Shown piece by piece: positions 12,701 to 24,487 of a DNA stretch of 64,000 nucleotides. This DNA comes from Niveomyces insectorum RCEF 264 (Eukaryota; Ascomycota; Sordariomycetes; Hypocreales; Cordycipitaceae), in NCBI GenBank assembly GCA_001636815.1, contig AZHD01000006.1, positions 695,895-759,894 on the forward strand. The letters run 5' to 3'. The notes below the pieces were generated by a model, which saw only the letters and a list, made by a program, of their open reading frames with translations, made no database searches and was not told where the DNA came from. Positions within the stretch are counted from its first letter, which is position 1. The number at the start of each line of letters is the position of its first letter. A program made the translations under genes and the position numbers.

Positions 12701-14054
12701 AAGCAAAGCCTACAACAATGCGGACATGCTACAGAGCCCGTTCGATGCCGCATTCAGAGACCATACAGACGCTGAGGGAGACGATGAGCTCGTAACCAAC
12801 GAGGACGACGAGGAAAATACGACAAACGCAGGCGGCCCGAGCCTTACGCGACTACATTCGCGAGAGGAAACGCCCGTGCAGGGAGGCGAAGGGGACGGCA
12901 GCGAAGAAGACGAAGATGAGGATTTGTTTGCCACGCCGACAGCATCAAGATTTCTCAACGTTGCGGCCCGTTCCCCTCAGTCGTCAAAAGCCCAAGAGGA
13001 GGAAGATAGCAACGTGGTAGTGCAAAGCCTGGCGGGGCCCTCGGAGCAGAGTTCTGCGGCCATAAGTCCTCCGAAACCGGGCTCTGCTCGGCGGTCTTTC
13101 CATACGCGCGCCTTGTCAACCAACACTATTTTGTACAACCCACCTCATGCTACGCCCGGCGACGATACGATCCCTCTTCGGCAATCGCCCGGAACGACGT
13201 CTACGTTTCCGTCACCCAGGCCGGTGTTGCAACCCTCACGGACACGCCCTCTGCCGAGTCGGCATAATACACCCGGGTCGGGGACGCCTACGGGCGGTCA
13301 ACGGTCGCCACGTAGAACCGCATACCAGGCGGTGAGCAGACCGCGACCGATTCCGTTTTCACGAGAGTCCCCGCAACCAGCGGTTGCCGACCGTGCAGCG
13401 GCTCTCTTTTCCAATGTTGCCGCGCTCGACACGCCTGTCCGACGCGCACAGCGGCGCATGTCCTCGTTCGATACGGGTACAGATGCGCCGTCCGATGTAG
13501 CGTTGCCAGCAGGAGCGCCGATAAGCGACGATGGTGCTTTTGGTGCGGGCCTACCCGGAAGTTTTACATCTCAACTGGCCTTGGCTACGGCGATGAACAA
13601 TGCACGTGCCGCCGGCGAGAGTGATCGCGACCGGGACCGCATGAGCCGGCTCGTGCTGGCCAGGATGAAGACCTTGGAAGAGAGCTTTACCGATGTCGTG
13701 CGTGAGCTGCGGGCGCTACAAGAACAGCAGCAGCAGCAGCACTTGGAAAGAATGGCAAGCGGACAGACCAGCAGTAGGTCAACCTCCGACAGCGAGGCCG
13801 CTGGCAGAGGGCCATCGCTGCGTGCCGCCGGTGGCGACGAAGTCGGCCAGGCGAGCGGAAGTGCCGCGTCCTTCGGCCAAATCAAACAGCGGCGTGCCGC
13901 CCCAAGCGGGGCCAGGGACCGTCCGCACTCGAGGGCGGCAGCAGACAGCAGCAACGGCGGCGATGAGGTGAGCCGGGGCCGCAGACCGAAGGGCAAGGAA
14001 GTAGCCCGGCCGGCCGTTCAAAACCCCAACGAGGAAGGCGATGGTCTTTCTTAG
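9796..14054 (+). CDS. YVC1: TRP-type vacuolar cation channel, YVC1-like
   Basis: Predicted non-selective, Ca2+-permeable channel of the vacuolar membrane (TRPY family). Five exons: 9796-10138, 10222-11677, 11747-11818, 11897-11965 and 12035-14054. Each junction keeps the frame, and the spliced protein joins as FSASYLDSLPVYSIVH and PAAWEAWPTYNFLGKT. The product is 1319 residues. The N-terminal cytosolic part (1-420) holds the family sequence TTLTWEQLRSPQVSQFLVKP and a Gln-rich stretch. Transmembrane segments start near residue 423; the pore region is near 580-620 (LMGFTPAAWEAWPTYNFLGK), followed by the last helix ending ITVLTNSFMAIASNANEEHQ. Residues from about 700 on form a long Ser/Pro/acidic tail, with a predicted coiled coil at about 1182-1224 that includes five Gln. 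The tail is far longer than in the 675-residue yeast protein; long tails are usual in filamentous fungi. Confidence 0.93.
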
Positions 14055-14987
14055 CCGGGGAGACCGGGGGGAAGGCGAGTATTCAACAGAAATCGATGCA
14101 GTCAAAACGAGACGGACATTGCTTCGGTTCTGGCACAACAAACGTGGAACTGCCGGCCGGTTCCACGCCTGTATCAAACATATTAGGTCTGTTTTGGATA
14201 TTTGGATTTTTTTCTGGCTTTTACTTTTTCTTTCGATTTTGCTGGATTGCAATTCATTGGCTTTGTATTGCGGACCTGGACGGTTTGGCGTTTTTGGTTT
14301 ATCCCATGGTTTTTGTTTCTTTCTTTCTTTGCTTCGCGTCTTGCTTGTCGCCTGCGGTCGACTCGGTTGTCGACGCCAGTTTTCTGTTTCCTGCTTTTTG
14401 CGATTCATTGCGCATCTGCATTGGCATCTCTCGCATTTTTTGCGTTGTTTTTTTCTGCGTCTTTTTTTTTTGCGTCTCTCGCATCGACATCTTCATCTTG
14501 GCATATTCGTTTACGGGTCATATGTACTATCTCAGCTTCGTCTTATGAAAGCATTAATATCAGCATCCGTTTCTAGCATGGTTCCTGCCTATGATCGCTT
14601 ACGCCCATTCATGATGCTGGCCTTGTGCCTTTCGTCTCCATGCGAGATCGTCAAGTGCCATTTGTCCTCCAGCTATCCACGGGAGAGAGGCGGCCATTGT
14701 TTGTTTACCGTCGAGCGCCTCCCATTAGCCACGAATGGAGTAGCGCTAGATGAACATCGTGAGATGTGCCGTTTGAGGAAGTTGCGACCAGAGCACCGTC
14801 GCCGAAAACAGCAACGACAACAGCACCCCCTGGCCAGGCAACCAATCATCGTTATTTGTTTACCTTTTTTGTATATATTTCCGCTGTTTTCATTTGTTTT
14901 TCTTTTCTTTTTCTTTCCTCTTTTTCTTTCCTCTTTTTTTTACCCCCAAAACCAAGGTACGTGAAATAAAACATTTAGATCAACTAA
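14055..14987. other. 3' region of YVC1, T-rich
   Basis: The region is rich in T and TTTC runs (14200-14500 and 14870-14945). A long open frame on the plus strand overlaps the YVC1 stop, but it is composed of Phe/Leu/Arg/His runs from T-rich DNA, so I treat it as untranslated 3' sequence. Near the end, CTAAT-CAATAG (14984-14994) looks like a branch site and splice acceptor leading into the coiled-coil frame that follows. Confidence 0.55.
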
Positions 14988-15653
14988 TCAATAGATTTCG
15001 ACCAACCGACTGCCACCGACCTCCACCGACCTCCACCGACCAACGACCGCCGCCGCCGCCGCCGCCCTTCCACCATCACCGAACCCTTCTCCCCCTCCGC
15101 TGCCTGCAGCTTCTGGACGGCCGCCGTAAAGACGGCCAAGGTGCTTGTCACCTTTGGCTGGCTGCCGGATCGCAGCCGTAAGACCAACGAGCCGCTCGCG
15201 GCTGCGGCGACTCTCAGGGATGAATTCGACCTTCTCCGCGATGAAGTTCGCAATGAAATCGAGGGTGACCTTGCCAGAGTCATTGCCGACGTCGCAAGAC
15301 TGAGGACTGACCATGATGATCTCGCCCGCGATTTTCGTGACTTCAGAGCCGAGATTGGCGACATCCCCGTCAGGGTCTCCAGCCTTTAGCGGCGGGGCGC
15401 AAGGACCACAATGCGCTGCGAGAGTGCCGTGAATCGGGTCGATGGGCTTCATCAACGGGTGGATATACTCGGCAGCCGTATCGACGGATACGGTAGCCGC
15501 ATTGACCAGCTCGGGGATGCAGTCCTTCGAAACCGTACTCACGACCTCGACCAGCGGGTTGTGGTCGCCGCACCCGGCACATCAACGGAAGTACCTCCCC
15601 CGATCCCGGATCGCTCTCCCCAGCGTCCTCCCCGGCGTCCTTCCTCGTCGTGA
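14988..15653 (+). pseudogene. Orphan coiled-coil reading frame interrupted by an in-frame TAG
   Basis: One frame runs from 14988 to 15653 with a single interruption, TAG at 15387-15389. Before the stop it shows clear heptads (FDLLRDEVRNEIEGDLARVI, then VARLRTDHDDLARDFRDF). After it, heptad-like repeats continue in the same frame (VNRVDGLHQRVDILGSRIDG, YGSRIDQLGDAV), then a Pro/Arg-rich tail. No ATG occurs in the frame before the stop. Either an upstream exon supplies it (a possible acceptor ends at 14994), or the start is the GTG at 15141, or this is a decayed gene. After the TAG an ATG at 15411 could start an 80-residue protein. I recognise no family. The opposite strand also carries an uninterrupted 184-codon frame (14988-15542), so the strand itself is not certain; the heptad pattern favours plus. 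Confidence 0.38.
15011..15040. repeat. 10-bp tandem repeat
   Basis: Two exact copies of CTCCACCGAC follow one copy with two mismatches. They sit at the start of the coiled-coil frame and are followed by a GCC-rich run (15046-15066). Confidence 0.7.
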
Positions 15654-15984
15654 TGTCTTTCCTTTTCTTCTTTTGTTTTCTTTTCTTTTCTGGTTTTTGT
15701 TTTTTTTTCTTTTTATTTCTTGAGGGGAGTTTGATGTTTAATGTTTTGAGTCGTGCTGACTAGAAGACAAACGGCCGTTCCGGGGCGGCCTTAAACAATC
15801 CCGGGGGTGGGCGGCGGGCCCCAGCTACGCTCGTACCTCATCGTGGTTGCTGGGTCTAGTAGCCTTTCTAAGGTGAAGCCAACACGAGCATTTTTTTTTT
15901 TCGATCATGGGAGTCGCTTTTCATAGAATTCGAGGCGTTGTAATTAGCATATCTTTCAATGAGACACTTTTTTTTTGCCGATCA

Positions 15985-17183
15985 CTATCCATCCTGACAC
16001 CTCGTGTCGCCTTCATAGAGTCGGCGCACGCTCCCACCGGTGTGGTGCACCGTCGGGCTGTCAGCATACGCATTGAACACATTTTTTTTTGTTTTTTCCG
16101 GGTTGTGGTCCAGGAGCTCGCCGCGCACGTGGATCTGCCATGCCATGTCGGTGGCGGGACCCTCGGGTCCCAGGTCTTGCCAGACGCGGATTTCCACGGC
16201 GCTGTACGATGCGCGGACGGCAAAGTCCGTGGGGCAGCGCGGGCAGCTGCCGCGCACCTCGTCCACATCTGCCCCGTTGGCAGCGTCTGCTGGATCGTCG
16301 GTGTACGTGGAGAGGTACGTGGTGCGGCGCCGGGCTTGGTCGATGGCGCCGCAGATGGCCCGCGCCAGGTCAAAGAGCGGGCCTGTCACGACCTTGGGTT
16401 TTTGTGGCTCTGGCCACCCCCGGGTTTCAGCGCGAAGGGCGGCCCGCCATTCGCGCTGACTGTGATTGGATGCCTGGTGCACGCAAATTTTCAGCTCGCC
16501 CATGCGTTCTTGCACGAGGCCGAGCCCGGATTTTTTGTCGAAGCGGAAGACGCTGTGCAACAAGTACCGCAGGCGGCCGTCGGCGCCGGGGACCATCTTG
16601 GGCGTAAACGTGACCGGGTGGCTGAACTCGCCGGACACCGAATTGTCCTTGTCGCATCTCGGCACGATGAGCAGCATTTTCAAGCTGAACGGTGCCACCA
16701 AGTGCTGCAGGTAGCCACGGTGCCGGTGCGCCAAGACGCCCCCGTTCCGTGCCATGCGCGTGTACTTGAGGGTGAGCTGGACGTGGCGGTGTGCGATGCC
16801 TGCCGGGTCCGTCCGGGGGAAGCCACGCTGGTATCTGTGGCCCGGCGGGACTTTGTTTTCGCAGGGGTACGCGACGCGGCCGTGCGGCCCACCCAAGGGC
16901 GTGTCGTTCGTGTCGACCGCGTGCAGCGCCGTGCAGATCTCGCACACCCAGCGGTCCGGCAGGTCGCGGGCGAACACGGACAGAAACGCCAGAAGCTCGC
17001 CGGCCGGCAACAAACAGGCGGTGGCCTCCAGGTCGCCGACGCTCCACACGGTGGACCGCAGTCGGTGGCACGTCTGTGCAAGCAGGACGCGGCTGGGCGG
17101 CGCGAGGTAGTCTGCGACCATGTGGATTACCTCCGACGGCAGCCGGAGGAACCCGGCGTCGGCGTTGCTCTGAAGCGGCGGCT

Positions 17184-17233
<50 letters not shown>

Positions 17234-17310
17234 AGCGTCGGCGTTTCTTTTTCTCGGGGCGTCACTGCCCACCGGTAGATGCCAGCAACGAAACGGAAAA
17301 AGGCGTTCAT
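15985..17310 (-). CDS. F-box domain protein
   Basis: A 441-residue intronless protein. An F-box is visible at about residues 54-90 (LRLPSEVIHMVADYL, then LLAQTCHRLR), so the likely role is substrate adaptor of an SCF ubiquitin ligase through Skp1 binding. The C-terminal region carries SCPRCPTDFAV followed by EIRVWQDLG, a Cys-containing module I associate with a large family of Pezizomycotina F-box proteins; its substrate is unknown. Residues about 24-42 are a Thr-Pro repeat encoded by a hexanucleotide microsatellite. The start at 17310 has a reasonable context and lies just upstream of a basic/aromatic N-terminus. Function beyond the F-box is inferred from family only. Confidence 0.8.
17186..17243. 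repeat. (GGCGTC)n hexanucleotide microsatellite inside the F-box gene
   Basis: Nearly ten tandem GGCGTC units with one substitution. On the coding (minus) strand it encodes alternating Thr-Pro. Because the unit is 6 nt, length changes keep the frame. Confidence 0.9.
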
Positions 17311-18103
17311 CGTTCACGAAAGCAGGTGTTGCTGGGCGATAGAGCAGGGTACGAAACAAGAAACGCGTTGCGATGTGGGACAACCTGCCCTGATATACAA
17401 CATAAGACTAAGGATCAGAATACAAATATGGATAAGAACAACATCAAATGTTGTTGAAGCTGTCTAAAATGATGGAATTAACATAGTAATGATTTTTGTG
17501 TGTGGGCGGGCCTAGCAAAACGACGTCGTCATACTTTTTTTTCTAACAGCCCTAACATCAGCTTCATCGTGTCATACGTTTGCAGCGGAGAAAGGATTGC
17601 CCACATACTGTACATCGCATCATGTCTTCCAAGTGCGCGCAGCCTTTTCCTTTGTTGCCGCCAATTATCGGTAACGTCGGCCATACGCGGTGCTCGTTTG
17701 GTCGGTGGAGGAAACTCGGCGAGGTGCTTTGTTTGTTGATTGCATTGTCCACGATACTGGCCAGGCAACCAGAAAAATCAGAAACATGTATTCAAGACAC
17801 AAATTCAAGAAATAGATGCTACCATGTTTTCTTGGGGTTCAAAGCGAAATCATCCCCATCACGCCTTGTTCTCATTGTCCGATTTCAAAAACGATTCCAT
17901 GGTAACGCCACCCATAAGAAAAAAATTAAAAACAGAGATGAGAAAAATCGACCTTTATGAAAACATAAATTCGGGTGTTTTTTGCATATATATCGTTGCG
18001 CGAATCCGCATTGTGGCGTGTCGGCCGTTTTCTTCGTTTGCCTCAAAATTCATTTTGTCATGTCTTTCTGTTTCTGCCAGGTTTCCTTGGGCCGCCGCTG
18101 CCC
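17311..18103. other. Intergenic spacer
   Basis: Upstream region of the F-box gene and downstream region of the small protein gene, both on the minus strand. I see only short overlapping open frames and A/T-rich stretches (17395-17480, 17920-17990), with no feature I can name. Confidence 0.5.
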
Positions 18104-18417
18104 TCAAATGCCACCGCCGCTCCGGTCGACGCTCACGTACAGGTTTGGCGGCGTCTGTCTCTCGTTTGCGGCCGCCGTGTGCGCTGCGTCCGCGCCTGCG
18201 GCCCGCGACCGCTCCTGCGCCAGCTCGTTGTTGCGCAGCGCCCGCGCCTGGTAGCGCACGGCCAGGCCGGCGCCGACGGCACCCACGGCGGTGATGAGGG
18301 CGGCCGTACGGAGGCGGCTAGGGGAGGGGAATGTCAGCAGTGAGAGAGATAGCAAAAGTAACGAAAAGAGAACGCAAAAAAGCATCATCTTACTTACCTC
18401 GTGGACGCAGGGGGCAT
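18104..18417 (-). CDS. Small single-pass membrane protein of unknown function
   Basis: Two exons, 18398-18417 and 18104-18317, separated by an 80-nt intron with a GTAAGT donor and a CTAG acceptor. Together they encode 77 residues. The short first exon gives MPPAST. The second begins SRLRTAALITAVGAVGAGLA, a basic residue pair followed by a predicted membrane helix, then a charged Ala/Arg/Glu linker and the C-terminus NLYVSVDRSGGGI. The layout (short basic N-terminus, one helix, polar tail) suits a small mitochondrial or ER membrane protein, but I cannot name it. The Tyr-Val-Ser-Val-x-Arg-Ser-Gly ending looks conserved-type rather than random. An alternative reading without the intron would start inside it and give a longer hydrophobic N-terminus; the clean GTAAGT site argues against that. 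Confidence 0.7.
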
Positions 18418-20131
18418 GGTTGTTGTGTTGATCTGCTTGCCGTAGATTGCCACGGCAGATTGTTCCAGCTGGAAATCACGGTCGCAATTGTTTAGACGCC
18501 TCTCCTATCCCGTGATAATGAAAAAAAGCCCGTCTAAACCAATCGACGACGATCTTCTTTTGTTTATCAATCAAGACTGGACGTCATGTGTGGTGGGAAA
18601 TCCATGGATGGGAGAAGGACGAAAATAAAAATGAACGAAGACGTTGGGTAGCCTGACGTACGGCTCTCGAAGTATGTAATACAATAGCAGATGTAATAAC
18701 CGAGCTTTTTCCAGCCTTTTCTTCTTCGCCTTCTAAATACACACCTCCTCTTCCCCCGGTTTAGGACGTCGGTCAGTGTATAATGCACGGTTGACGGCGG
18801 ATTGTGGTTCCCGAAAGGGGAGGAGTGAGAACACAACCCCCCAAAAGAAACCTGCGTTGGGGTAGCTTTCTGGTCGCGTGCCCCTCTGTCTCTCCCTCCG
18901 CCACTGGCGGCATTGGCTGAACTGGCCCGCTGCAGCTAGGTGAGCTCTTCCCCTATGGACGCCGTACTAATGATGTTTGTACTCGTGCTTTCCCGGTCTG
19001 GAACGTTGCGACTTGTCGACTACGTGTACGAATTGGGAAAGCCTTGACCGGTCCGCTCTGTTTCGGGCAGTCTTGAAGTGGGTCGTCCTTTCCATGTTTG
19101 TTTCTTTGCGACAGCCCACCTTGTCGCCCAAGTGGCGCAACCATGTCAGATTGTCTGTTGACAACGGTCGCACCTTCCTCCATAATACGGCGTACAAAGA
19201 AAGGGGTTTCAGTCCCTTACGGGCCGAGACACTGTATTCTACCACTATACTTTGCGTACATCAAGATAGACAGGCCTTGCAAGAGCCAGCGACTGAGAGC
19301 GCGGCTCACCGCAACCCGAACAAGGCTTATCAGCGATCTCGCTCCCCGCATTTCTTATCAATGATGTAACCTGCTGTAGGGAGTATGTATTACTCCAGTC
19401 GGCTGCTTATGTAATCAAAGACAGGCTTTGCGGACTGTAATAATTTTCGGTTTTTTATTAAGGCTAATGCCACAATATATATGTACTCTGTATTAACACT
19501 CCGTAGTACTACGTCCTCCGGACGAGTAGAGTCCATTTCATCGTCGTAATTGGCTGGATTTTATAGAGCTTCATAGGGGCAGTGCTGAAAGCCTCTTCGT
19601 AACTTGTGCTTTGAAAGGCATTGGTGGCTCCCTATTGGTTCAGTTCGAGTTGGGAAAGAACGACTCATGCCGCGTAACACGGTCTACGCCCCGCTTTTTT
19701 GCAGTTGCTCTCTCCCGTTTTCAGGATTTGGCTCCTTCTCATCGAACGACGGCAGCCTGGCCTTTCCGCCGCCTGAAAGCGCTGCAGGCTGCAGCTGCAG
19801 CCTGTGGACGTGGATGCCTAGACCACGTGAAAGCCGTTTTTCCTGTTCACCCGTTTTGTAAATCTGGCGATGACTTTTCGTGTACTTATGCCGCGCGTGT
19901 GGGCGTCGCTCTGCACAACCGACACGAGCATATTCGTCCGTCCGATGTCTTGCTTTTGAGACATTCTTTTGTCATTTTTCTCGAAACATTGTTTTTATTG
20001 AGACGACTCACTTTCTTTTAATTCCTGACTGCAATATACGGAGCTCGGCCTAGAGAACGAGATCAGCCTTACTCTCGTTAGTCCGCCGGAAAATCAAGCC
20101 CATCAACCGTTCACGGAAGAACGTCAGCACT
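18418..20131. other. Intergenic spacer
   Basis: A 1.7 kb divergent spacer. It contains one copy of the dispersed motif (ACTCCGTA at 19498-19505, followed by GTACTACG) and a related TATTACTCC near 19389. Short open frames show no domain. The last part is the leader of the gene starting at 20132. Confidence 0.5.
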
Positions 20132-23100
20132 ATGGAGGTACGTGTTTTTTATGTCTTTCTGTTTCGTTGTCGTTTCGCCTGAAGTATGGCAGTTTTGTTT
20201 TCCGCTTGGTTTTCTAGCTGACATGGCCGTCAATTCGGCTCGCCTCTACGAGTAGGTGGACGACGGACCCGTTTTTGCGTCCGGTTCCGATGGCTTCGAC
20301 TACCAGCGTGCCCGTGTCAAGGCGCTCCATGACCAAGACATCACGCACATCATCGCCGCCGAGGGCGAGTTCGCCAGCCTGTTCCCCCCGTCCGAGGCCG
20401 ACACGCTGATCTGGCTGCAAACGCCGCCGTCCAACGCGCGCAACAAGATCACCTGCACGGGCATGCACTACCCCGACCAGTGGCTGCTGCGCTACAGCTC
20501 GGCCGTCCTGCGCAACAGCGGCTTCGACAAGTTCACCCAGCTGCTCGACAACAAGCGGTACCAGGCGAAGAAGGCCAGCGACCTCCGCGCGAGCGGCCTC
20601 CTCGCGACCGCCGGCCTCGACAACAACGGGGACCGCATCCGCTACGTGCTCGACCTCGGGCCCTCCACCGACTTTGATCTGCGCTCCGAGCATCTCGAGG
20701 CGCTGACGCTCCCCAAGGGCATCGTGCAATACTCTGTGCTCACCGAGATCGATGGGGGCCGGCGGGTGCCTTCCAATGTGGCGGCCGGCCACGACGACGC
20801 TTGTTCCTGCTTCACGCTGTATCTGAACGAGATCAGCACGAGAGACTCGTCGAATGCGGTGGCGTCGTCGTCGTCGTCGCCGCCCGCATCCGCAACCCCG
20901 TTTCCCCCATTTTTTCCTCCCCCGGCAGCTGGCGATGAAGGCGGCAGGGGTGATGGCGACGGCTACGGCGGCGGCATCGAAGCGGCCACCCTCACCGCCG
21001 TGGCAGACACGATTGCAGCGGTGGTGACGGAACCTACCGAAGCAGGAGGTGGGCAAGAGGGCAGCTCGGCAACGGCAGCGACGACAGCAACAACAACAAC
21101 ACAAAACCCCCCAGAGTGTGCTTTGTCCAAATCTATCTGGGACACAGCGCCACCACCCGAACTACGCATACCAGACTATTGCGAGATCCGCCACATCGCC
21201 AACGTCATCCGCCTGTTGCTTGCCATGACGGGACGCCCTTTGCTTCTCAACTCCGCTGCCCGCGTGTACACAATTGCGGGCCTCGCCAAACTCTTCGGAA
21301 TGCGGGGGGTGGGGGATGACTTTGCCGACGTGTATAGCGGCGGCGGCAGCGGCGGCAGCGGTGGCAGCGGCTATGGAAACAGCACGGCTCACAGCTTCGG
21401 CGCGTTTTCAAGCCGCTTGCGCTCGTTGGTGTACGACTGGTTTTTCTCACAGCCCATTATTGTCGACGTGCTTCCTGAAGAGAGTTTCTGCATCGCCTGG
21501 AACATGAGGCTGTCGAGCCTGGTTCGCGTCGCGTACCGCATTCTCGTCGCCGAACGCGCGCTGCAGGATGCCGGCAGCAGCGGCAACAAACCGCGCACCT
21601 ACCACCGCCGCCAGAAGACGCCCTTTGGCCGTGAGCTGACGGGCTTGCTCGACGACGACATCGAGACCATGCTGGACCACGCGAGCGAAGCCCTCATTCA
21701 CCGCATGTCGCGGTGTCGCGCGGCCTTTGTGCAAGCCTGCGGGTTTGCCGCCGGGGACGACGGCGACGGTACTAACAGCGGCCATGGCGCACAACTCGAG
21801 GAGGGCAGCCGCGGCCAACCCGTCGGCAACCCGACTAGCGTCGTAAGCGCCCCTGGAAACAATCGTTTATCCGGGTGCGACCGCCTTCAAGCCGCCGAAA
21901 AAGTGCTGGCCGAGTTTGTCAGAAATGGAAACCGGCGTCCGCAGGACCAAGGTGCCGTGGGCAACGAGAAAACCAGCGCCGGCAGTGGTGGTGTCGTTGA
22001 CCAGACCGCTACCGAGGACTCTGTCGTTGAAGCCCTGGCTGCCGTCCGGCTGCTTCTGGACAAAATCCGGTTCGTTGTGGACGCTTTATTCCCCCCCAGC
22101 GAGGTGCGCAGCAGGCCGCTTCCGTCCGGGTACTCCGAGGCGGACACAAGCTCGTTGAGTCTCTACGCCCGCGTCACCAACGTGCGACCGGCTTGGTTTG
22201 CCTCAGTGTACAACAAGCTCCCCGAGGAACAAAAGCGCATAACCAGCACATACTGGTCCCTGTTACAGCGCCATATTGACAAGCACTTCACGCTCCAGCT
22301 GAACCGAGCTGGCGTACCCGATCTAATCGACGTCGTCAACGCGGCCCTGTTCAAGGCCGTCAGTGTGTCTGCGGTCGCCAACGACCTGCGGGAGGCCTTG
22401 TGGAGCCGCCTGGAGTTGACCAGCGCGACGCTGTGGCCAGAAGCGGCGACCCGGACTGAAATTTTCTCGCGGCTGTTTACCTTCAGCTTCGTCCGCAACG
22501 ACCTGCACCTGCGCATGATCACGTTTTGCCGGCAGTTTTACGACCGCAGCGAATTCAACCCCGAGTTTGAATTCTACGTCACCGGCCCGTCGCCGCATCT
22601 TCTGCTGGGCTTGACGGCTCACGAGTTCCGTTTCTTGCCGCTCTGGGCCGGCGGCGACGACGACGGCACGGGCGCCGTGTTTCAGCAGCCCCTGCCCACG
22701 GCCCAGTTGGGCCCCATCAGCCCCGGGCCGGCGTACCACACCGGCACCACCAACGTGGGGTCCAGCAGCATCGGGCCCGACGATGCGTTGAGCGCGGTGG
22801 CGCGGCCCACGCTTAGCGAAGCAGGTACCGAGACGTTTACGGACGTTGGCGCCGACGCCGACGCTGATACTACAACCGACCGCGGTGGGAGCGTGAGCAG
22901 TAGCTTTGTGCTTGTGCGTGACTTGGACGGACTCAAGTTGCGCAGCGTGCAAGGGGCCGCTAGCCAACGCGGTGTTGGTGGCGGTGACGACGGCGGCGGC
23001 GGCGGTTCTGTCCTCGCTTCGACGGCCGACACGTTCAGCAGCCACGCCAGCCGCGTGGTGCAGGACGGCCACTCGTCGGTCACGGGCGCGCACACGAGCA

Positions 23101-23456
23101 GGATGACACCCAGTGCATCCGCCTCCACGTCGGGCTCGTCGTTCGACATGGTCATGGTGGACCCTATGAGAGAAGGGGACGCCGCTAACGACGGTGCGGA
23201 TGCGCGCGCACCGTCTAGCACAGGCGGCAACCCTTTTGAGCAGCTGGCATACGAGCTCGAGCACGACGGGGACGACGACATTTACGACTACAACGATATT
23301 AATTTTGACGAAGAAAACGACAGCAACGACGACGACGACGAGAATGCAGACGCCCGGTCGGATAACACCGTGATGCCGGATAGAGAGGAGGGCGAGCCGG
23401 AACACGGCGTGCAAGATGAGGTTGTTCCCATGCAGCAGGACCCGCCGGGGCAGTAA
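20132..23456 (+). CDS. Large conserved-looking fungal protein of unknown function
   Basis: Two exons: a 6-nt coding exon 20132-20137 (Met-Glu) and 20256-23456, joined across a 118-nt intron with a GTACGT donor. The spliced start is MEVDDGPVFASGSDGFDYQ, and the total is 1068 residues. The frame downstream of the intron has no ATG near its beginning, which supports the tiny first exon. Ordered parts are about residues 1-190, ending in a Cys pair (AGHDDACSCFTLYLNEI), and about 300-830 (YCEIRHIANVIRLLLAMTGR, then LLNSAARVYTIAGLAKLFG). They are separated by Ser/Ala/Gly-rich inserts. The C-terminal 250 residues are low complexity and end in an Asp/Glu-rich stretch. The pattern resembles large uncharacterised proteins common to filamentous ascomycetes; I know no function and see no catalytic motif or membrane helix. 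Confidence 0.8.
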
Positions 23457-23892
23457 AAACGAAAACAAAAAAAGCATGCCGTCAATTTGGTTAGACCAAG
23501 ACACGGTATAGGAGATTGATGAGGCAAAAGCTGGCTGCGGGTGAATATGGGTAGATTTTGAATTTGATTTTTTTCTCTTTCCTTGGTGAATGCAAGGCGT
23601 TTGGAGCCCCATCCCATAATCAGTTGGAATAACTGGGTAGCTTTACGATTTTGCAGTTTTATCTTCCCCCTCCCCTTTTGTTGGCTTAGCATAAATTGAT
23701 CTTTGGGACAAGCAAAGCACCTAATCTAGAATGGCTCGAGCAAGCGAAGATATAGCGGCCGCTTGTTGGAGATGTTTCGACGATAACCACGCAGTCATTG
23801 TGAAGGACCTATTTTGGATGAAAATTGAGAATCCCCCCCCCTCTCGTGTCCTCGTCTTTGTTTCCCTGGTCCTGGTATTCCCGGGAGCAAAA
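23457..23892. other. Convergent 3' spacer
   Basis: Short region between the stops of two convergent genes. It holds T-rich and A-rich patches suited to 3' UTRs and nothing else I can identify. Confidence 0.6.
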
Positions 23893-24451
23893 TTACCCCC
23901 GGTTGAGCGTGTTGCCCGCGCCCCGCGGGTTCGCCTCCGTAAACTCGTCCCACGCCCGCGCCTTCATCGTCTCCGCGTCGGCCTTGTCCATGTCGTCCTC
24001 GTCCTCCGGTTCGGGCGCCTGGCCGCTGTTCGGGCCCCCGCCCTCGATGACGTTGCCCCGCCGCCGCTCCTCCGCCAGGTACTCGTCGATCGACATGGTC
24101 GGCAGGTTGTGGCCCGGCCGGAACACGGTTTTGGCCAGGTCCGCCCGGCGGCCCACAATCGTAAACGGCTGCCGCGGCTTGCCCTCCGCGGTCAGGAGGG
24201 GCCCGCCGACCACGGCGCCCCGGCCGACGTTGTCGAGGCGGTCGGAGTAGCCGTTCTCAGCAACGCCACCCTGCCGCTGGCGGCCGTCCCCCAGTCCACC
24301 CATAGTTGTGGCGGTACCACGCCGTGCGTCCGGCGGCGGCGCCTGTGCCAGCAGCGCGTCCTCCCGGTTCAGGCCCTCGAGCCCCTGGAACGCCAGGTGC
24401 GCGCCGTGCGCCAGCTCCGCCAGGTAGAGCGCACGCGCTTCTTCGGAGTCG

Positions 24452-24487
<36 letters not shown>

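Noticed and set aside
14041..14964. 307-codon plus-strand frame overlapping the YVC1 stop
   Set aside because: Made of Phe/Leu/His/Arg runs from T-rich and repeat DNA with no domain; better explained as 3' untranslated sequence.
22323..23612. 429-codon minus-strand frame
   Set aside because: Antisense to the large unknown gene at 20132-23456, which has a longer frame and a consistent splice start.
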